A program made the translations under genes and the position numbers. A stretch of DNA of 64,000 nt from Janibacter massiliensis (GTDB lineage Bacteria > Actinomycetota > Actinomycetes > Actinomycetales > Dermatophilaceae): the NCBI RefSeq assembly GCF_900289115.1, contig NZ_LT985196.1, positions 2,118,751-2,182,750 on the forward strand. Reading direction: 5' to 3'. The stretch's first letter is position 1; every line of letters starts with the position of its first letter. Shown in pieces: positions 10,666-20,410 of this stretch. The notes beneath the pieces were generated by a model. It was not told where the DNA came from. It saw only the letters and a list, made by a program, of their open reading frames with translations, and made no database searches.

Positions 10666-11118
10666 TCAGCGGGCGTCGGGGCTCGACGAGCCCGGCTTCG
10701 TCACCACGCTAAAGCGGCGGTCGTCGGTCGACGCCTTCGCCACGCCGACGACCGAGTGGTCGGACAGGCGGATGTACGCGGTGGACGTCGCGGGGACCAT
10801 CCCCATGCCGTGCGCCCGCTCGGCCAGGCGCGCGGGCGCGCTCTGCTCGTCGATCTCCTGGGTGAGCGCCTCCTGCCGGTCGGACAGCTCCGCCGAGCGC
10901 GCCTCGAGCTCGTTGTGGCGGAACGAGCCCTGGACGAGGGCCGTGTTGAGCAGGAGGACGGCGAGCAGGCCGGCGACGAGGAGCCCCCCGCACAGCCACC
11001 GGAACCACCCGCCGTCGGCAGCGCCGGTCGCGTCGACGACGCGCAGATCACGCCGCGGCCGGGTCCGGCTCGTCCCGGATGGCAGCGGCGCCGGTCGGGC
11101 GACGGTCAGCTGGCTCAT
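10666..11118 (-). CDS. ftsL: FtsL-like septum-formation protein
   Basis: Small bitopic division protein of the divisome. The 150 residues show a basic cytoplasmic segment, one membrane span around residues 41-60 ([17 protein letters not shown]), then a short coiled-coil-like stretch ([20 protein letters not shown]) and a conserved-looking tail ending in a juxtamembrane-type GMVPA motif. The position between rsmH and ftsI is the conserved place for FtsL. Sequence identity in this family is low, so the call rests on topology and context. It starts inside the rsmH stop (ATGA overlap). Confidence 0.8.
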   Translation of the reverse strand: MSQLTVARPAPLPSGTSRTRPRRDLRVVDATGAADGGWFRWLCGGLLVAGLLAVLLLNTALVQGSFRHNELEARSAELSDRQEALTQEIDEQSAPARLAERAHGMGMVPATSTAYIRLSDHSVVGVAKASTDDRRFSVVTKPGSSSPDAR

Positions 11119-12098
11119 CGTGCGGTTCCCTTCGTATCGCGCACCCGCTCGGCGGCCCGGAGGCGCGCCGACGCGGAGCGGGGATTGTCGAGCTGTTCGG
11201 ACTGGGAGGGCGCCTCGGCGCCCCGGGTGAGCAGCCGCAGGTACGGCGCGTGCTCCGGGAGCTCGACGGGCAGGTCCGGCGGGGCGGTGCTCGTGGCGCC
11301 GGCGGACAGGACGCGCTTGGTGATGCGGTCCTCGAGCGAGTGGTAGGACAGGACGGCGATGCGACCCCCGGTGCGCAGCCGGCCGACGGCCGCCGGGAGC
11401 GCGTCCGCCCAGCCCGACAGCTCGGCGTTGACCTCGATGCGCAGCGCCTGGAAGGTCCGCTTGGCAGGGTGCCCGCCCGAGCGTTGGGAGGCCGCGGGGA
11501 CGGCCGCCCGGCAGATCTCGACGAGCTCGTGGGTGCGGGTCAGGGGCGCGGTCTCGCGCGCCCGGACGATCCCCTGGGCCACCCGTCGGGCGAAGCGCTC
11601 CTCGCCGTGCTCGCGGATGATCCGGGTCAGCTCGTCGACGTCCGCCTCCGCGAGCAGCTCGGCGGCGCTGCGGCCGGTGCTCTGGTCCATGCGCATGTCG
11701 AGGGGGGCGTCCTGCGCGTAGGCGAACCCGCGGTCGGCCTCGTCGAGCTGGAGGGAGGAGACGCCGAGGTCGAAGAGCGCGCCGTCGACCTCGGGGATCG
11801 CGAGGTCGTCGAGGACGTCGGCGACCTCGTCGTAGGTGGCGTGGACGAGGTCGACGCGGTCGGCGTGGGCGGAGAGCCGCTCCCGAGCGACGTCGAGCGC
11901 CTGGGGGTCACGGTCGATCCCGACGAGGCGCGCCTGCGGGAAGGCCTCGAGGACGGCCAGCGCGTGCCCGGCCATCCCGAGCGTCCCGTCGACGTGCACC
12001 GCCCCGGGCCGGGAGAGCGCCGGGGCGAGGAGGTCGACGATGCGGTCGCGCAGGACCGGGACGTGCAGCTCGTCGATCGGACGGTCGGTCGGTGCCAT
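11115..12098 (-). CDS. rsmH: 16S rRNA (cytosine-1402-N4) methyltransferase RsmH
   Basis: SAM-dependent methyltransferase that modifies C1402 in the ribosomal P site (formerly MraW). At 327 residues it has the opening [13 protein letters not shown], the SAM loop [41 protein letters not shown] and the C-terminal block [14 protein letters not shown]. The ATG at 12098 has a strong GGAGGAG ribosome site upstream. It is the second gene of the dcw cluster, after mraZ. Confidence 0.97.
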   Translation of the reverse strand: MAPTDRPIDELHVPVLRDRIVDLLAPALSRPGAVHVDGTLGMAGHALAVLEAFPQARLVGIDRDPQALDVARERLSAHADRVDLVHATYDEVADVLDDLAIPEVDGALFDLGVSSLQLDEADRGFAYAQDAPLDMRMDQSTGRSAAELLAEADVDELTRIIREHGEERFARRVAQGIVRARETAPLTRTHELVEICRAAVPAASQRSGGHPAKRTFQALRIEVNAELSGWADALPAAVGRLRTGGRIAVLSYHSLEDRITKRVLSAGATSTAPPDLPVELPEHAPYLRLLTRGAEAPSQSEQLDNPRSASARLRAAERVRDTKGTAR

Positions 12099-12265
12099 CG
12101 GTGCTCCTCCTTCGGTCTCTCGTCGGTAGGTGGTCGGGGGTGTGGGCGGTCGTGCGGCCTTCGGTGGCCCCGGCCCTGCCGCGTGGTCCCCATCCGTCCG
12201 GTCCGACGCGGGGGAAGACGCGTCGGCGACGAACGGCTGGAGGCCGCACGGCAGGGCCGTGACGA

Positions 12266-12697
12266 TCAGAGGAGTCCGGGCACGACCTCCTCGGACTGGT
12301 CGGCGAACGCCTGCTCGGTCGACTCGAGGTAGTCGCCCCAGGCGCCGGAGTCCCACAGCTCGACACGGTTGCCCGCGCCGATGACCGTGAGCTCCTTCGT
12401 CAGGCCGGCGTAGGTCCGCAGGGTCGGCGGCACGGTGACGCGCCCCTGCTTGTCGGGGATCTCGTCGAAGGCGCCGGAGAGGAAGACGCGCATGTAGTCC
12501 CGGACGGCCTTGGACGTGGTCGGGGCCTGCTGCATCTGCGTCGCGACCCGCTCGAACTCGTCCATCGGGAAGACGTAGACGCAGCGCTCCTGGCCGCGGG
12601 TCATGACGAGGCCGCCGGCGAGCCGGTCGCGGAACTTGGCGGGGAGGATCAGCCGCCCCTTGTCGTCGAGCCGGGGCGTGTGGGTCCCGAGGAACAC
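12266..12697 (-). CDS. mraZ: MraZ, dcw-cluster transcriptional regulator
   Basis: Ring-forming AbrB-like regulator that binds its own operon promoter. The GTG at 12697 gives [23 protein letters not shown], the exact usual N-terminus, at the standard 143-residue length, with GGAGGTGG seven bases upstream. The second repeat, [19 protein letters not shown], carries the duplicated DxxGR core. Upstream frames are open but would add unrelated residues. It is the first gene of the dcw operon and probably responds to the repeats at 12745-12760. Confidence 0.96.
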   Translation of the reverse strand: MFLGTHTPRLDDKGRLILPAKFRDRLAGGLVMTRGQERCVYVFPMDEFERVATQMQQAPTTSKAVRDYMRVFLSGAFDEIPDKQGRVTVPPTLRTYAGLTKELTVIGAGNRVELWDSGAWGDYLESTEQAFADQSEEVVPGLL

Positions 12698-12744
12698 GGT
12701 GACCACCTCCCCTTCGACCCGCACCGACACCTCGCTCCGATGTC

Positions 12745-12760
12745 CTCCACTTTACTCCAC
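12745..12760 (-). promoter_or_regulatory. MraZ-box-like operator in front of mraZ
   Basis: Read on the minus strand, two GTGGAG hexamers occur at 12760-12755 and 12750-12745, exactly ten bases apart and about 48 bases ahead of the mraZ start. Known MraZ operators are short G-rich repeats with a ten-base period in the mraZ promoter. The assignment is by pattern and position, not by a match to a defined actinobacterial consensus. Confidence 0.55.
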
Positions 12761-12853
12761 TTCTCCCCCGAAGGCACCCAAACAGGGCTCTGATCCCCCA
12801 CTCATTTGCCCGTCCACCCCCGTCCAGCCGCGAAACGCCGGGCGCGGCAGCCG

Positions 12854-12918
12854 GTGGAGGACGGTGGAGGGCTCTGCCACAGGTCAGGGGGTTGCAGGCG
12901 ACGTGGAGGGAAGTGGGG
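12854..12918 (+). promoter_or_regulatory. Second set of ten-base-spaced MraZ-box-like repeats, before moxR
   Basis: GTGGAGG occurs at 12854 and 12864, again at 12903, with GTGGGG at 12913. All are in the plus orientation, in two pairs of ten-base spacing about 49 bases apart. They lie immediately upstream of the moxR start at 12933. The same core appears in front of mraZ on the other strand, so one regulator may act on both divergent operons. Confidence 0.45.
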
Positions 12919-12932
12919 CAGGATGCGGCCCC

Positions 12933-13985
12933 ATGCCGGAGCACGACGCGGAAGGGGACGCGGTGGCCCAGGGGACGGACCCGACCGTGCGGCCTGGCCG
13001 GGGTGCATCGCGCCCCGACCGCGAGGAGCGAGCGCAGCGGCTCGGCGAGCTCGCCGATGTCGCCCGACGTCTGCAGGACGCGGTGAACGCCGTCGTCGAG
13101 GGGAAGCCGGAGGTCGTGAGGACCGCGGTCACGGTCCTGCTCGCCGGCGGGCACCTGCTGCTCGAGGACGTCCCCGGGGTCGGCAAGACCGTGCTGGCCA
13201 AGACGCTCGGGCAGGCCATGGGTGCGACGACGCGACGGATCCAGTTCACCCCCGACCTCCTGCCGAGCGATGTCACCGGCGTCTCGGTCTTCCACCAGGA
13301 GCGCCACGAGTTCGAGTTCCGGCCCGGCGCGATCTTCGCCAACGTCGTCATCGGGGACGAGATCAACCGCGCGTCGCCGAAGACCCAGTCCGCGCTGCTG
13401 GAATGCATGGAGGAGGGGCAGGTCTCGGTCGACGGCCGCACCCACCTGCTCCCCCGCCCGTTCATCGTCGTCGCGACGCAGAACCCGGTCGAGATGGAGG
13501 GGACCTACCCCCTGCCAGAGGCCCAGCGCGACCGCTTCATGGCACGGGTGTCGATCGGCTACCCGTCCCAGCGCAGCGAGGTGGCGATGCTGGAGCACCA
13601 CGGCGGACGCTCGCCGCTGGCGGACCTGCGCCCCGTGACCGACGCGACGACGGTGGCGCGCCTCGTCGAGACCACGACCTGGGTCCACGCCGCGCCGGCC
13701 CTGCGCCAGTACGTCGTCGACCTCGCGACGGCCACGCGCACGAGCAACGAGATCGCGCTCGGCGCCTCCCCCCGGGCGACCCTCCACCTGCTGCGCGCGG
13801 CTCGAGCCCGCGCGGCCGTGCTCGGTCGTCCGCACGTCCTGCCGGAGGACGTCCAGGGCGTCGCGGTGCCGGTCCTGGCGCACCGGATCCTGCTGTCGCC
13901 CGAGGGGCGGATCGCCGGCCACTCCGCCGAGACGATCGTCGAGGACCTCCTGCGCCGCGTCCCCGTGCCGGCACCGGCCCGCTGA
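12933..13985 (+). CDS. MoxR-family AAA+ ATPase
   Basis: MoxR AAA+ proteins are chaperone-like ATPases that act on partners carrying VWA or DUF58 domains. Walker A reads [15 protein letters not shown], Walker [27 protein letters not shown], and the block [24 protein letters not shown] is diagnostic. The ATG at 12933 gives 350 residues; an in-frame GTG at 12963 has a better ribosome site (AGGGG at 12953) and may be the true start. It is seven bases ahead of the DUF58 gene in an operon of the usual MoxR-DUF58-transglutaminase type. Confidence 0.93.
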   Translation: MPEHDAEGDAVAQGTDPTVRPGRGASRPDREERAQRLGELADVARRLQDAVNAVVEGKPEVVRTAVTVLLAGGHLLLEDVPGVGKTVLAKTLGQAMGATTRRIQFTPDLLPSDVTGVSVFHQERHEFEFRPGAIFANVVIGDEINRASPKTQSALLECMEEGQVSVDGRTHLLPRPFIVVATQNPVEMEGTYPLPEAQRDRFMARVSIGYPSQRSEVAMLEHHGGRSPLADLRPVTDATTVARLVETTTWVHAAPALRQYVVDLATATRTSNEIALGASPRATLHLLRAARARAAVLGRPHVLPEDVQGVAVPVLAHRILLSPEGRIAGHSAETIVEDLLRRVPVPAPAR

Positions 13986-13991
13986 CGGCAC

Positions 13992-15218
13992 GTGGGTGCC
14001 GTCAGCCGCAGCCTCACCCAGCGAGGCAGGACCGTGCTCGCGTGCGGGGTGGCCCTCGTCCCGTGCGGGTTCGCGCTCGGATCGATCGACCTCGTCCGCA
14101 TCGGCACGCTCCTGGGCGGGGTGGTCCTCGTGGCAGCGGCGTTCGCCGCGCGGCGGACGCTCGACCTGACCGTCGAGCGTGTCGTCCGCCCGGCACGGGT
14201 GCAGGTGGACGAGCCGACGACCGTCACCCTCGTCGTCGCGGCGCCGCGGGGGGGCGCCTCGCCCGCCGTCCGCGCGGAGGAGACGCTCGGTTACGCGCTG
14301 GGCGACCGTCCCCGGTTCGTCGTCCCGGGCCTGCGGGGTGACGCGTCGTGCCGGCTGACGTACGGCGTCCGTCCCACCGCCCGGGGCCGGCACCGGCTCG
14401 GGCCGCTCGCGGTCGCCCAGGCCGACCCGCTCGGGCTCACCCAGCGCCGCGCGCTCGTCGGGGGCGAGGCGGAGCTCGTCGCGCTCCCCCGGCTGGTCCG
14501 CCTCGACGGGCTGCCCGCCGCGGGGGCGATGGCCGTCGGCGAGGGCGCCGCGCGGCACCGGTCCGCGGCGCACGGCCACGACGACGTCACCGTCCGGGAG
14601 TACCGGGAGGGCGACGAGCTGCGCCGGGTCCACTGGCCGGCGACGGCGCGCACGGGCGAGGTCATGGTCCGTCAGGAGGATCTGCCGAGCCGACGGTCGG
14701 CGACCGTCGTGCTCGACCCCCGCCCGGACCGCCACCTCGGGTCGGGCGCGGTCGGGACGTTCGAGTGGGCGGTGAGCGCGGCGGCCTCGGTGGCGACGCA
14801 CCTCGCCGGGCGTGGGTTCGACGTCGACCTCGTGGTCGACGACCCTGCCGACGGACCCGGGACGCCCGAGACGATCGTCGACCGGCTCGCTCTCCTCCAG
14901 CCCCACGGCGCACGGCTGCCCGAGCTCGTCCGACGGGCGTCGGGACCCCGCTCCGACACCGGTCTCGTCGTGCTCGTCGGTGGCCTCGTCGACGCCGACG
15001 ACATCCGCGCGCTGCAGCCGCTCGCGACCGCTGGCCGGCGCGCCGTCGCGCTCCTGCCCGACCCGGCCGCGTGGCGGGTCGACGACGCGGAGTCGGCGTC
15101 GGGCGGCGAGGCCCTCTCGGCGCTCGCCCGGGCGGGGTGGGTGGTCGCCCGGACCGGGCCGGCGACCGCGGTCGCAGCGGCGTGGGCGGACGCGACCGAG
15201 GCCGGGGAGCTCGCGTGA
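13992..15218 (+). CDS. DUF58 domain protein
   Basis: Membrane-linked protein of the type normally encoded next to MoxR. Two short hydrophobic spans lie near the N-terminus (about residues 15-50). The DUF58 core reads [35 protein letters not shown] at about residues 195-230 (quoted only to show the GDxxRxxxW core). It ends by overlapping the transglutaminase start (GTGA). Function in this family is unresolved; a role in cell envelope assembly with MoxR is inferred from context next to the dcw cluster. Confidence 0.85.
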   Translation: MGAVSRSLTQRGRTVLACGVALVPCGFALGSIDLVRIGTLLGGVVLVAAAFAARRTLDLTVERVVRPARVQVDEPTTVTLVVAAPRGGASPAVRAEETLGYALGDRPRFVVPGLRGDASCRLTYGVRPTARGRHRLGPLAVAQADPLGLTQRRALVGGEAELVALPRLVRLDGLPAAGAMAVGEGAARHRSAAHGHDDVTVREYREGDELRRVHWPATARTGEVMVRQEDLPSRRSATVVLDPRPDRHLGSGAVGTFEWAVSAAASVATHLAGRGFDVDLVVDDPADGPGTPETIVDRLALLQPHGARLPELVRRASGPRSDTGLVVLVGGLVDADDIRALQPLATAGRRAVALLPDPAAWRVDDAESASGGEALSALARAGWVVARTGPATAVAAAWADATEAGELA

Positions 15219-17482
15219 TCGCCCGCGCCCGGCCCGGGTCGGCCCTCGTGGCCCTGGTCCTCTCGCTCGCGGCCACCGCGGCGCTCCTGCCGGTGTTCGA
15301 CGGCCGGGGCTGGTTCAGCCGGTCGATCGGTCTGGCGGTGCTGGTGACGATCACCGGCGTCGCCGCACGCGCGGTGACCCGGCGGTGGTGGGCGGTGCTC
15401 GCCGTGCAGCTCCTGGGTCTCGTCGTGGCGTGGGCGTGGACGACGACCGGGTCGCTGTCCCCGGTCGCCGTCGCCGAGAGCGTGGGCGGGCTGATCCGCG
15501 ACGCCCGGCACACCCTGATGACGTACGCCGCGCCTGCGCCGACCACTCCGGGCGTCGTCGCGGGGCTCTGCCTCGTCACGGGCCTGATCACCCTGCTCGT
15601 CGACGGGTTGTCCGTCACCTGCCGGATGCCGGTGCTCGCCGGCGTCCCCGTGCTCGTCGTCCATCTCGCGGGCGCGGCGAACTCGCCCGGCGGCGCACCG
15701 GTGCTCGCGTTCGCCGGGGCCGCCGCCGCGTGGCTGACCCTCCTCGCCCTCGACGGCACGATCGAGCTGCGCCGCTGGTCCACCTCGGTGCCGCTCGGCT
15801 CCGACGGACGGCGGCGGGACGGGGCCGGGAGCATCACGGCCGCCGGTGCGCTCGTCGCCGCCCTCGCGCTGGCCCTCTCGGTCGCGCTCCCGGCCCTGGC
15901 GCCGGAGATGACGCCCCGGTCCGTCACGGACGGTCTCGCGCGTCGCGCTGGCGGGCCCGGGTCCGCAGACGGACCGGTGCGGCTCGAGGACGAGACCGAC
16001 CTCGCACGCAACCTCACGGCCCGGTCCGAGCGCGTCGTGCTCCGCTACCGCACGAACGACCCGACCCCGGACCCGTTGGCCGTGTCGGTGGCCGCGCTGA
16101 ACACGTGGGAAGGGGCCTCGTGGTTCGACGGCTTCCGTCCCGGTTCGACCGACGGCCCGACCTCCCCGGCCGGGGCGGGGCTCCCGCCGACCGAGGTCAC
16201 CCGGCGGCGGGCCGAGGTCCTCGAGAACCACCTCGCTCCTCCTCAGGTCGCAGCGCCCTCCGGGGTGGTCGCGGCGACCGGCCCCGCGCGGATGCGGGTC
16301 AGCCCCGCGGGCATCGTCACGACCGCTGGTCGCCTCGACCGGTACGTCCTCACCGTCCGCGACGTCACTCCCTCCCGCTCCCGCCTCGCCAGCCGTGGGA
16401 CCGGGGACGAGGCCGCGCTCGAGCCGTGGCTGCAGCTCGACCCGGCGTCCGCCACCCGCGTCACCGAGGAGGCCGACGCGGCCGCCGGCGACCGGAGCGA
16501 CCCGCTCGACGTCGCGACGGCGATCCAGGACCACCTGCGCGGCCCGCCGTTCCGGTACAGCCTCGTGCTGGCGCCGCCGCGCTCCGGCCCCGGGGGCGCG
16601 CCGCTCGACCCGGTCTCCCACTTCCTGGAGACCCGGCAGGGGTACTGCCAGCAGTTCGCGGCGGCGATGGTGCTCATGGCCCGGTCCCGCGGCATCCCGG
16701 CCCGCATGGTCGTCGGCTTCCTGCCGGGGCGCCCCGACGAGAACGGGGTCCGCACCGTCCTCACCACGGACGCCCACGCGTGGCCCGAGCTGTGGTTCGA
16801 GGGTGTCGGGTGGGTGCGCTTCGAGCCGACGCCCGGCGCCTCGGGCAGCTCTCTGCCCCCGTGGGCCGTGCGCGACCGCCGCGCCGACTCGGAAACCCCC
16901 TCGTCGAGCCCGACGTCCAGCGACGTCGTCGACCGACCCGAGTCGAGCGCGCCCTCCCGGCGGACCACCGGGCCGGAGGTCGCTGCCGGCACCGCACCCC
17001 CCGGCGAGGAGGTCACATCTCCCCGCTCCCCCTCGTGGCCGTGGCTCGGCCTGCTGCTGCCCGTCGCTCTCGTGACCGGGCCGGCGCTGCGACGGGTCGG
17101 TGAGCGGCGCGCCCGCTCCCGCGCCGCTGACGCAGCGATGGCGGTCGAGGTCGAGTGGCGCCGTCTCCTGGCACGCCTCGCCGACCTCGGTGTCGTGTCG
17201 GACGCGCGGCTCTCCCCCCGGGATCGGGCCGCGGACCTCGCGGGGCGGGCCACCCTGCGCGAGGCGGGGCGCGCACCGCTCGGACGGGTGGTCGCAGCCG
17301 TCGAGGAGGCGCGCTACGCGGACCCCGACGAGACGACGATCGACGCCGGGGCGGTCCGGAGGGACGTCGACGCGACGATCGAGGCGGTCACGGCGAACCG
17401 GCGCTCGGGCCCGCGCCGCGCTGTGGCCCGGATCCTCGATCGCGACCTGGTGGACCGCTCAGTCGAGGTAGTCGCGCACTAG
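15215..17482 (+). CDS. Membrane transglutaminase-like protein (TgpA type)
   Basis: About 755 residues: an N-terminal set of six or so membrane spans with DUF3488-type sequence, a large extracellular transglutaminase-like domain, a Ser/Pro/Thr-rich linker, a further span ([18 protein letters not shown]) and a cytoplasmic DUF4129-like tail. The catalytic Cys is in [12 protein letters not shown] (about residue 478) and the His in [12 protein letters not shown] (about 521). The GTG start overlaps the DUF58 stop. Oddity: the last nine codons and the TAG stop lie in or beyond the 22-base integration repeat, so the C-terminus is partly supplied by the integrated element. Confidence 0.88.
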   Translation: MIARARPGSALVALVLSLAATAALLPVFDGRGWFSRSIGLAVLVTITGVAARAVTRRWWAVLAVQLLGLVVAWAWTTTGSLSPVAVAESVGGLIRDARHTLMTYAAPAPTTPGVVAGLCLVTGLITLLVDGLSVTCRMPVLAGVPVLVVHLAGAANSPGGAPVLAFAGAAAAWLTLLALDGTIELRRWSTSVPLGSDGRRRDGAGSITAAGALVAALALALSVALPALAPEMTPRSVTDGLARRAGGPGSADGPVRLEDETDLARNLTARSERVVLRYRTNDPTPDPLAVSVAALNTWEGASWFDGFRPGSTDGPTSPAGAGLPPTEVTRRRAEVLENHLAPPQVAAPSGVVAATGPARMRVSPAGIVTTAGRLDRYVLTVRDVTPSRSRLASRGTGDEAALEPWLQLDPASATRVTEEADAAAGDRSDPLDVATAIQDHLRGPPFRYSLVLAPPRSGPGGAPLDPVSHFLETRQGYCQQFAAAMVLMARSRGIPARMVVGFLPGRPDENGVRTVLTTDAHAWPELWFEGVGWVRFEPTPGASGSSLPPWAVRDRRADSETPSSSPTSSDVVDRPESSAPSRRTTGPEVAAGTAPPGEEVTSPRSPSWPWLGLLLPVALVTGPALRRVGERRARSRAADAAMAVEVEWRRLLARLADLGVVSDARLSPRDRAADLAGRATLREAGRAPLGRVVAAVEEARYADPDETTIDAGAVRRDVDATIEAVTANRRSGPRRAVARILDRDLVDRSVEVVAH
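17457..17478. repeat. Left attachment-site repeat (attL)
   Basis: Identical over 22 bases to 27081-27102; the match ends on both sides (17456 c against 27080 t; 17479 c against 27103 g). It holds a copy of the sigA last codons and stop in the minus orientation, now separated from sigA by the element. It also lies within the 3' end of the transglutaminase frame. A CGACTAGG motif at 17565-17572 recurs at 26992-26999 near the other end and could be an arm-type integrase site. Confidence 0.9.
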
Positions 17483-17631
17483 GGACTGCCCGAACACTGT
17501 GCACCGGAACGGATTTCGCCGGATTCTGGACCGGGGTCAGGAGCGCTGTAGTGCGTAATATCCCCGACTAGGGGTGACCCCCGCGACGCGGGAACGTCCG
17601 GGGGTCCGACGACAGACATAGGAGGTCTGCC

Positions 17632-17910
17632 GTGCCCATCACCGTACCCAACTCCGCCCCGTTCGACTGCCCGTCGTGGTGCCGTCGTCACACCGACCCC
17701 GAGCAGGACGCTCCGGCTCACGTCGGAAGCGTCACGGTCTGCGGGTTCACCCTCGACGTCGAGCAGCCGCTCGAGGGACCCGGCCGCATCTTCCTGCCCG
17801 ACGACCTGGTGGACGATCCGGTGCTCTCGTCGCAGGACGCCCTCCGTCTGGTCCCCGCGCTCGTCGCGGCCGCTCTCGCGGTCTCCGGGGGTGCCTCGTG
17901 GACGCTCTGA
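17632..17910 (+). CDS. Small Cys/His protein resembling DUF6907
   Basis: A 92-residue protein with strong AGGAGG seven bases before a GTG start. The N-terminal CPSWCRRHTDPEQD followed by HVGSVTV resembles small actinobacterial phage/plasmid proteins annotated DUF6907, in which Cys and His residues probably bind metal. First gene of the rightward operon of the element. Function unknown. The family name is from memory and should be treated as tentative. Confidence 0.7.
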   Translation: MPITVPNSAPFDCPSWCRRHTDPEQDAPAHVGSVTVCGFTLDVEQPLEGPGRIFLPDDLVDDPVLSSQDALRLVPALVAAALAVSGGASWTL

Positions 17911-18008
17911 CCTGGTACCTCTCCCACGGCTCGCAGGTCGCCAGCATCGGCGCGGTGACCCTGCTGGGGATGCTCGTCGTCGCGATGACGTTCGGGGACC
18001 AGCGATGA
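17898..18008 (+). CDS. Predicted 36-residue single-span membrane protein
   Basis: A very short frame with a GTG start inside the end of the preceding gene and an ATGA overlap with the next gene, so it fits the coupled operon exactly. It reads as a short polar start, one hydrophobic stretch (IGAVTLLGMLVVAMTF) and a charged end. No family is recognised. Existence as a gene is inferred from the tight spacing on both sides. Confidence 0.5.
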   Translation: MDALTWYLSHGSQVASIGAVTLLGMLVVAMTFGDQR

Positions 18009-18259
18009 CGCCGCGGGTGAATCTCACCGAGGAGGCCAGGCGAGGCCGGTGCTCGTCCTGCTCCCGACGGGTGAAGAACGACCCCGAGGCGAACGTCGTG
18101 TTCGACGCCGGCCGGTTCGCCGGCTTCCTCTGCTCGCGGTGCCAGACGCCCGAGCAGCACCTCGAGGCGACCGTGAACGAGGCGACGGTCGACTACGCGG
18201 CCATGACGACGGACGCCTTCGGGCGAGCGATCGCACATGGGAAGGGCGAGCGGCCGTGA
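18005..18259 (+). CDS. Small zinc-ribbon-like protein
   Basis: 84 residues, ATG overlapping the previous stop and GTGA overlapping the next gene. Two Cys pairs, CSSC at about residues 16-19 and CSRC at about 43-46, are separated by 24 residues, the layout of a zinc ribbon. The rest is mixed charged sequence. Many actinophage and plasmid accessory proteins have this form; function unknown. Third of four coupled genes. Confidence 0.65.
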   Translation: MTPRVNLTEEARRGRCSSCSRRVKNDPEANVVFDAGRFAGFLCSRCQTPEQHLEATVNEATVDYAAMTTDAFGRAIAHGKGERP

Positions 18260-18744
18260 GCCCGTCGAGCACTGCGGCCAGGTCTGCTCCGGCGACCTCG
18301 ACGCTCGTCCCCGTCCCGTGCGCCGGTGACGTCCGGTTCGACCCGTGGGAGCACGTCCGGGCCGCGGGCATCATCGTCTCGGTCCGCGACGACCTGCCCA
18401 ACGGGTTCTGGGGCGCGACCGACGGGCAGCACATCTGGCTCAACGCCCGCCTCGGGCAGCTCGAGGCGCGCTGCACCCTGACCCATGAGCTCGTCCACCT
18501 GTACGCGGGACACTCCACCCGCCAGCCGAAGGCGGTCGAGGATCAGGTACGGCTCACGGCCGCGCTGTGGCTCCTGCCGGACGTCGAGGAGGTGCTCGAG
18601 GCGGCCCGGTGGGCTCGGTCGTGGGCCGAATGGGCGCAGGAGTGCTCGGTCGACGAGCCGACGATCCGGTGGCGGATGCGGGCGATGAGCGCCCCCGAGC
18701 GGAAGGCGGCCCGAGCAGCGGCACGGGTCGGCTTCTCCGCCTGA
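18256..18744 (+). CDS. ImmA/IrrE-type metallopeptidase
   Basis: 163-residue protein with the zinc-protease helix THELVHLYAGH (His77, Glu78, His81), preceded by GFWGATDGQHIWLN, as in IrrE/ImmA enzymes. In phages and mobile elements these cleave cognate repressors to trigger excision. No XRE repressor gene is visible in this element, so its target is unclear. A related protein sits in the second element (59738-60208) with the same GxWGATDG-x-IWL signature. Last gene of the rightward operon. Confidence 0.85.
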   Translation: MSPSSTAARSAPATSTLVPVPCAGDVRFDPWEHVRAAGIIVSVRDDLPNGFWGATDGQHIWLNARLGQLEARCTLTHELVHLYAGHSTRQPKAVEDQVRLTAALWLLPDVEEVLEAARWARSWAEWAQECSVDEPTIRWRMRAMSAPERKAARAAARVGFSA

Positions 18745-19061
18745 CCCTCACCCCCGCGCGGCTCTCGACAGGGCATCGGCCGCGCGCGTCACCCCGACAC
18801 GACAACGGGGACCAGGACGCGAACCAACTCGAACGCCCCCGGTGATTGACCTCTAGGCCTGCGAACCGGCGCAGGTCGCTCGACGCCCTCGGCTGTGCAC
18901 GGCCGGCGTCGGGTCAGCGGACAGCCTGCTCTCGAATCGAGGGCGGGCTAGACGGCGTGGGCGCGAACAACGCGGGGTCGGTCCTTTGGGGGGGTTCGCC
19001 AGTAGTGCGCCCCGGCTCCGGCGGGCGAGCCGTTGACCGTAGCGGCCGCAGGGCCACTCGG
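18745..19061. other. Convergent intergenic region of the element
   Basis: 317 bases between two converging genes with no supported reading frame. It holds two short hairpins that could end transcription: CCCCG/CGGGG around 18801-18820 and CCTGCG/CGCAGG around 18857-18874, neither followed by a T run. No tRNA or other RNA gene was recognised. Base composition is slightly lower in G+C than the flanking dcw genes. Confidence 0.5.
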
Positions 19062-19598
19062 CTACCACTCGAGTTCGAGGAGACCGAGCAAGTAATCGTC
19101 AACCGCTTCGTCCTCGTTGTCCAAGGCGAATCCGGCCCGTTCGCACCATTTGCGACTGGGCTCATTGTTCGGGTGAACCAGAGCGCTCACCACGACTCGC
19201 CGAGACCCGGCCTCTTGAGTCTCCTGCGCGATTCTCTCTAGTGCAAAGTCCATCAGAGCATCGGCGATACGTAGCTGAGGATGCTCCCGACGTGCCTGCA
19301 ACGACACCCCGCCCACCTGCACGTGTACCGCGTCGATAGCTTCACGCCTCCACGCGATAACCCCGACGAGCCGCCCGTCCAGCTCGGCAAGCAACACCCG
19401 TGGGCGCTTCCCTCGCCCGCCGGGCGGACGGAGGGCGCGAATCATGGCTTGTGCCTCCGCCGCCCACGGCTGGTCATACACGCTCCTCCAGCAGGTTTCC
19501 GCACTTGGAGAGGGCGCCACAGGGGCGCAGCGAGAACCCTGCAACGCGCCGGTATCCCCTCGCTTCGCGAAACGGAAGGTGAGGGAGACTCCGGTCAA
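19062..19598 (-). CDS. GNAT-family N-acetyltransferase
   Basis: 178-residue acetyltransferase-like protein. The GNAT beta4-alpha3 region reads VGVIAWRREA...VQVGGVSLQARREHPQLRIADALMD, and the C-terminal part HPNNEPSRKWCERAGF is the typical NxxxxxxyexxGF motif. The TTG at 19598 is preferred because it overlaps the stop of the upstream gene (TTGA), giving a normal length; the frame is open further but the extra residues look random. Substrate unknown. G+C content is visibly lower than in the dcw genes, suggesting cargo acquired separately. Confidence 0.75.
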   Translation of the reverse strand: MTGVSLTFRFAKRGDTGALQGSRCAPVAPSPSAETCWRSVYDQPWAAEAQAMIRALRPPGGRGKRPRVLLAELDGRLVGVIAWRREAIDAVHVQVGGVSLQARREHPQLRIADALMDFALERIAQETQEAGSRRVVVSALVHPNNEPSRKWCERAGFALDNEDEAVDDYLLGLLELEW

Positions 19599-19801
19599 CG
19601 AGGGAGGTGAAGCGCCCGCTTCGGAGTGCCAACGGACGCCTTGCCGTCGGCCAGCAGTCGCGCTGCTGTCTTTGCGGCTGCATCCTGTCGGCGTCCGTAC
19701 TCGCGCGCCATGGCGCGATCCTCGCTGCGTTGCGCCGCACGACGCATGAGGGGAGAGGCCCAGCCGGTCGCCCCGGCGGTTCCGATCGCATGACTGGTCA
19801 C
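19595..19801 (-). CDS. Small basic protein of unknown function
   Basis: 68 residues, rich in Arg, Lys and Ala, for example AREYGRRQDAAAKTAARLLADG, likely helical. The GTG at 19801 has AAGGAG eight bases upstream; a GTG at 19810 is less well placed. Its stop overlaps the TTG start of the acetyltransferase gene, so the two are probably cotranslated. No family recognised. Confidence 0.5.
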   Translation of the reverse strand: MTSHAIGTAGATGWASPLMRRAAQRSEDRAMAREYGRRQDAAAKTAARLLADGKASVGTPKRALHLPR

Positions 19802-19937
19802 AACTCTCACTCCTTACTCTGTCGTGTAGCGCGTCCATCCGGGCAACGGCCAGATGTCCGTCCCACAAGTGTGGCACACACGCACCACGACCGATACCCG
19901 GTGCGCCGGATCAGCCGGAAAGTCGGTCGCGGCAGGG

Positions 19938-20348
19938 TCAGGCTCCAGGCGGGGAGTCGTAGTAGGCGACGAGCTCTGAGCCAAGGTGCTGCCAGTCGGA
20001 CCAGCGGGTCTCGGTCCAGCCGCAGAACATCTGCCCCGACTCATCGATGCCCCACCCCTCGTTCGTCAGGTACGGCTGCCACCCGCGATCGACCGGTGCC
20101 CACGCGGCCACGATCGGACCGCGGCGGCTCTCGCTCCTGCGGAGCATGTAGATCGGGTCAGGACGTGAGGGACCGAGGAGGCTCGGGAACCGACGGTGCA
20201 GGTTCGGGGTCTCCCGCCACGCGTGGCTCAGACCGAACTCGAACCGGAGCTTGTCGGCGGAGATCCAGTCGGTACCAGCGCTCAGTACGCCCAGGGCGAG
20301 CCCTTGGGCGAAGTCCTTAGCTTGGTTGTCCGGGGTGCGTCTAGTCAT
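19938..20348 (-). CDS. Hypothetical protein
   Basis: 136 residues beginning with an ATG and containing many Trp residues (AWAPVDRGWQPYL, GWGIDESGQMFCGW). No motif I can tie to a family. It lies alone between the oxygenase gene and the acetyltransferase operon. A short palindrome, CCACA-AG-TGTGG at 19863-19874, lies downstream, in front of the next leftward operon, and could be an operator. Confidence 0.55.
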   Translation of the reverse strand: MTRRTPDNQAKDFAQGLALGVLSAGTDWISADKLRFEFGLSHAWRETPNLHRRFPSLLGPSRPDPIYMLRRSESRRGPIVAAWAPVDRGWQPYLTNEGWGIDESGQMFCGWTETRWSDWQHLGSELVAYYDSPPGA

Positions 20349-20410
20349 ACCTCGACGCTATCGGGCGGTCTCGACAGCGTGTGGAAAAAACCCTCGGGGA
20401 GAGATCGGCC

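Noticed and set aside
11115-14906. 1263-codon minus-strand frame covering rsmH, mraZ and the moxR region
   Set aside because: Only the last 327 codons (rsmH) are a real protein; the rest is antisense to moxR and DUF58 and lacks family sequence.
18745-19061. Possible tRNA or small RNA in the convergent gap
   Set aside because: A TTCGA-like stretch was seen but no acceptor or anticodon stem pairs with it.
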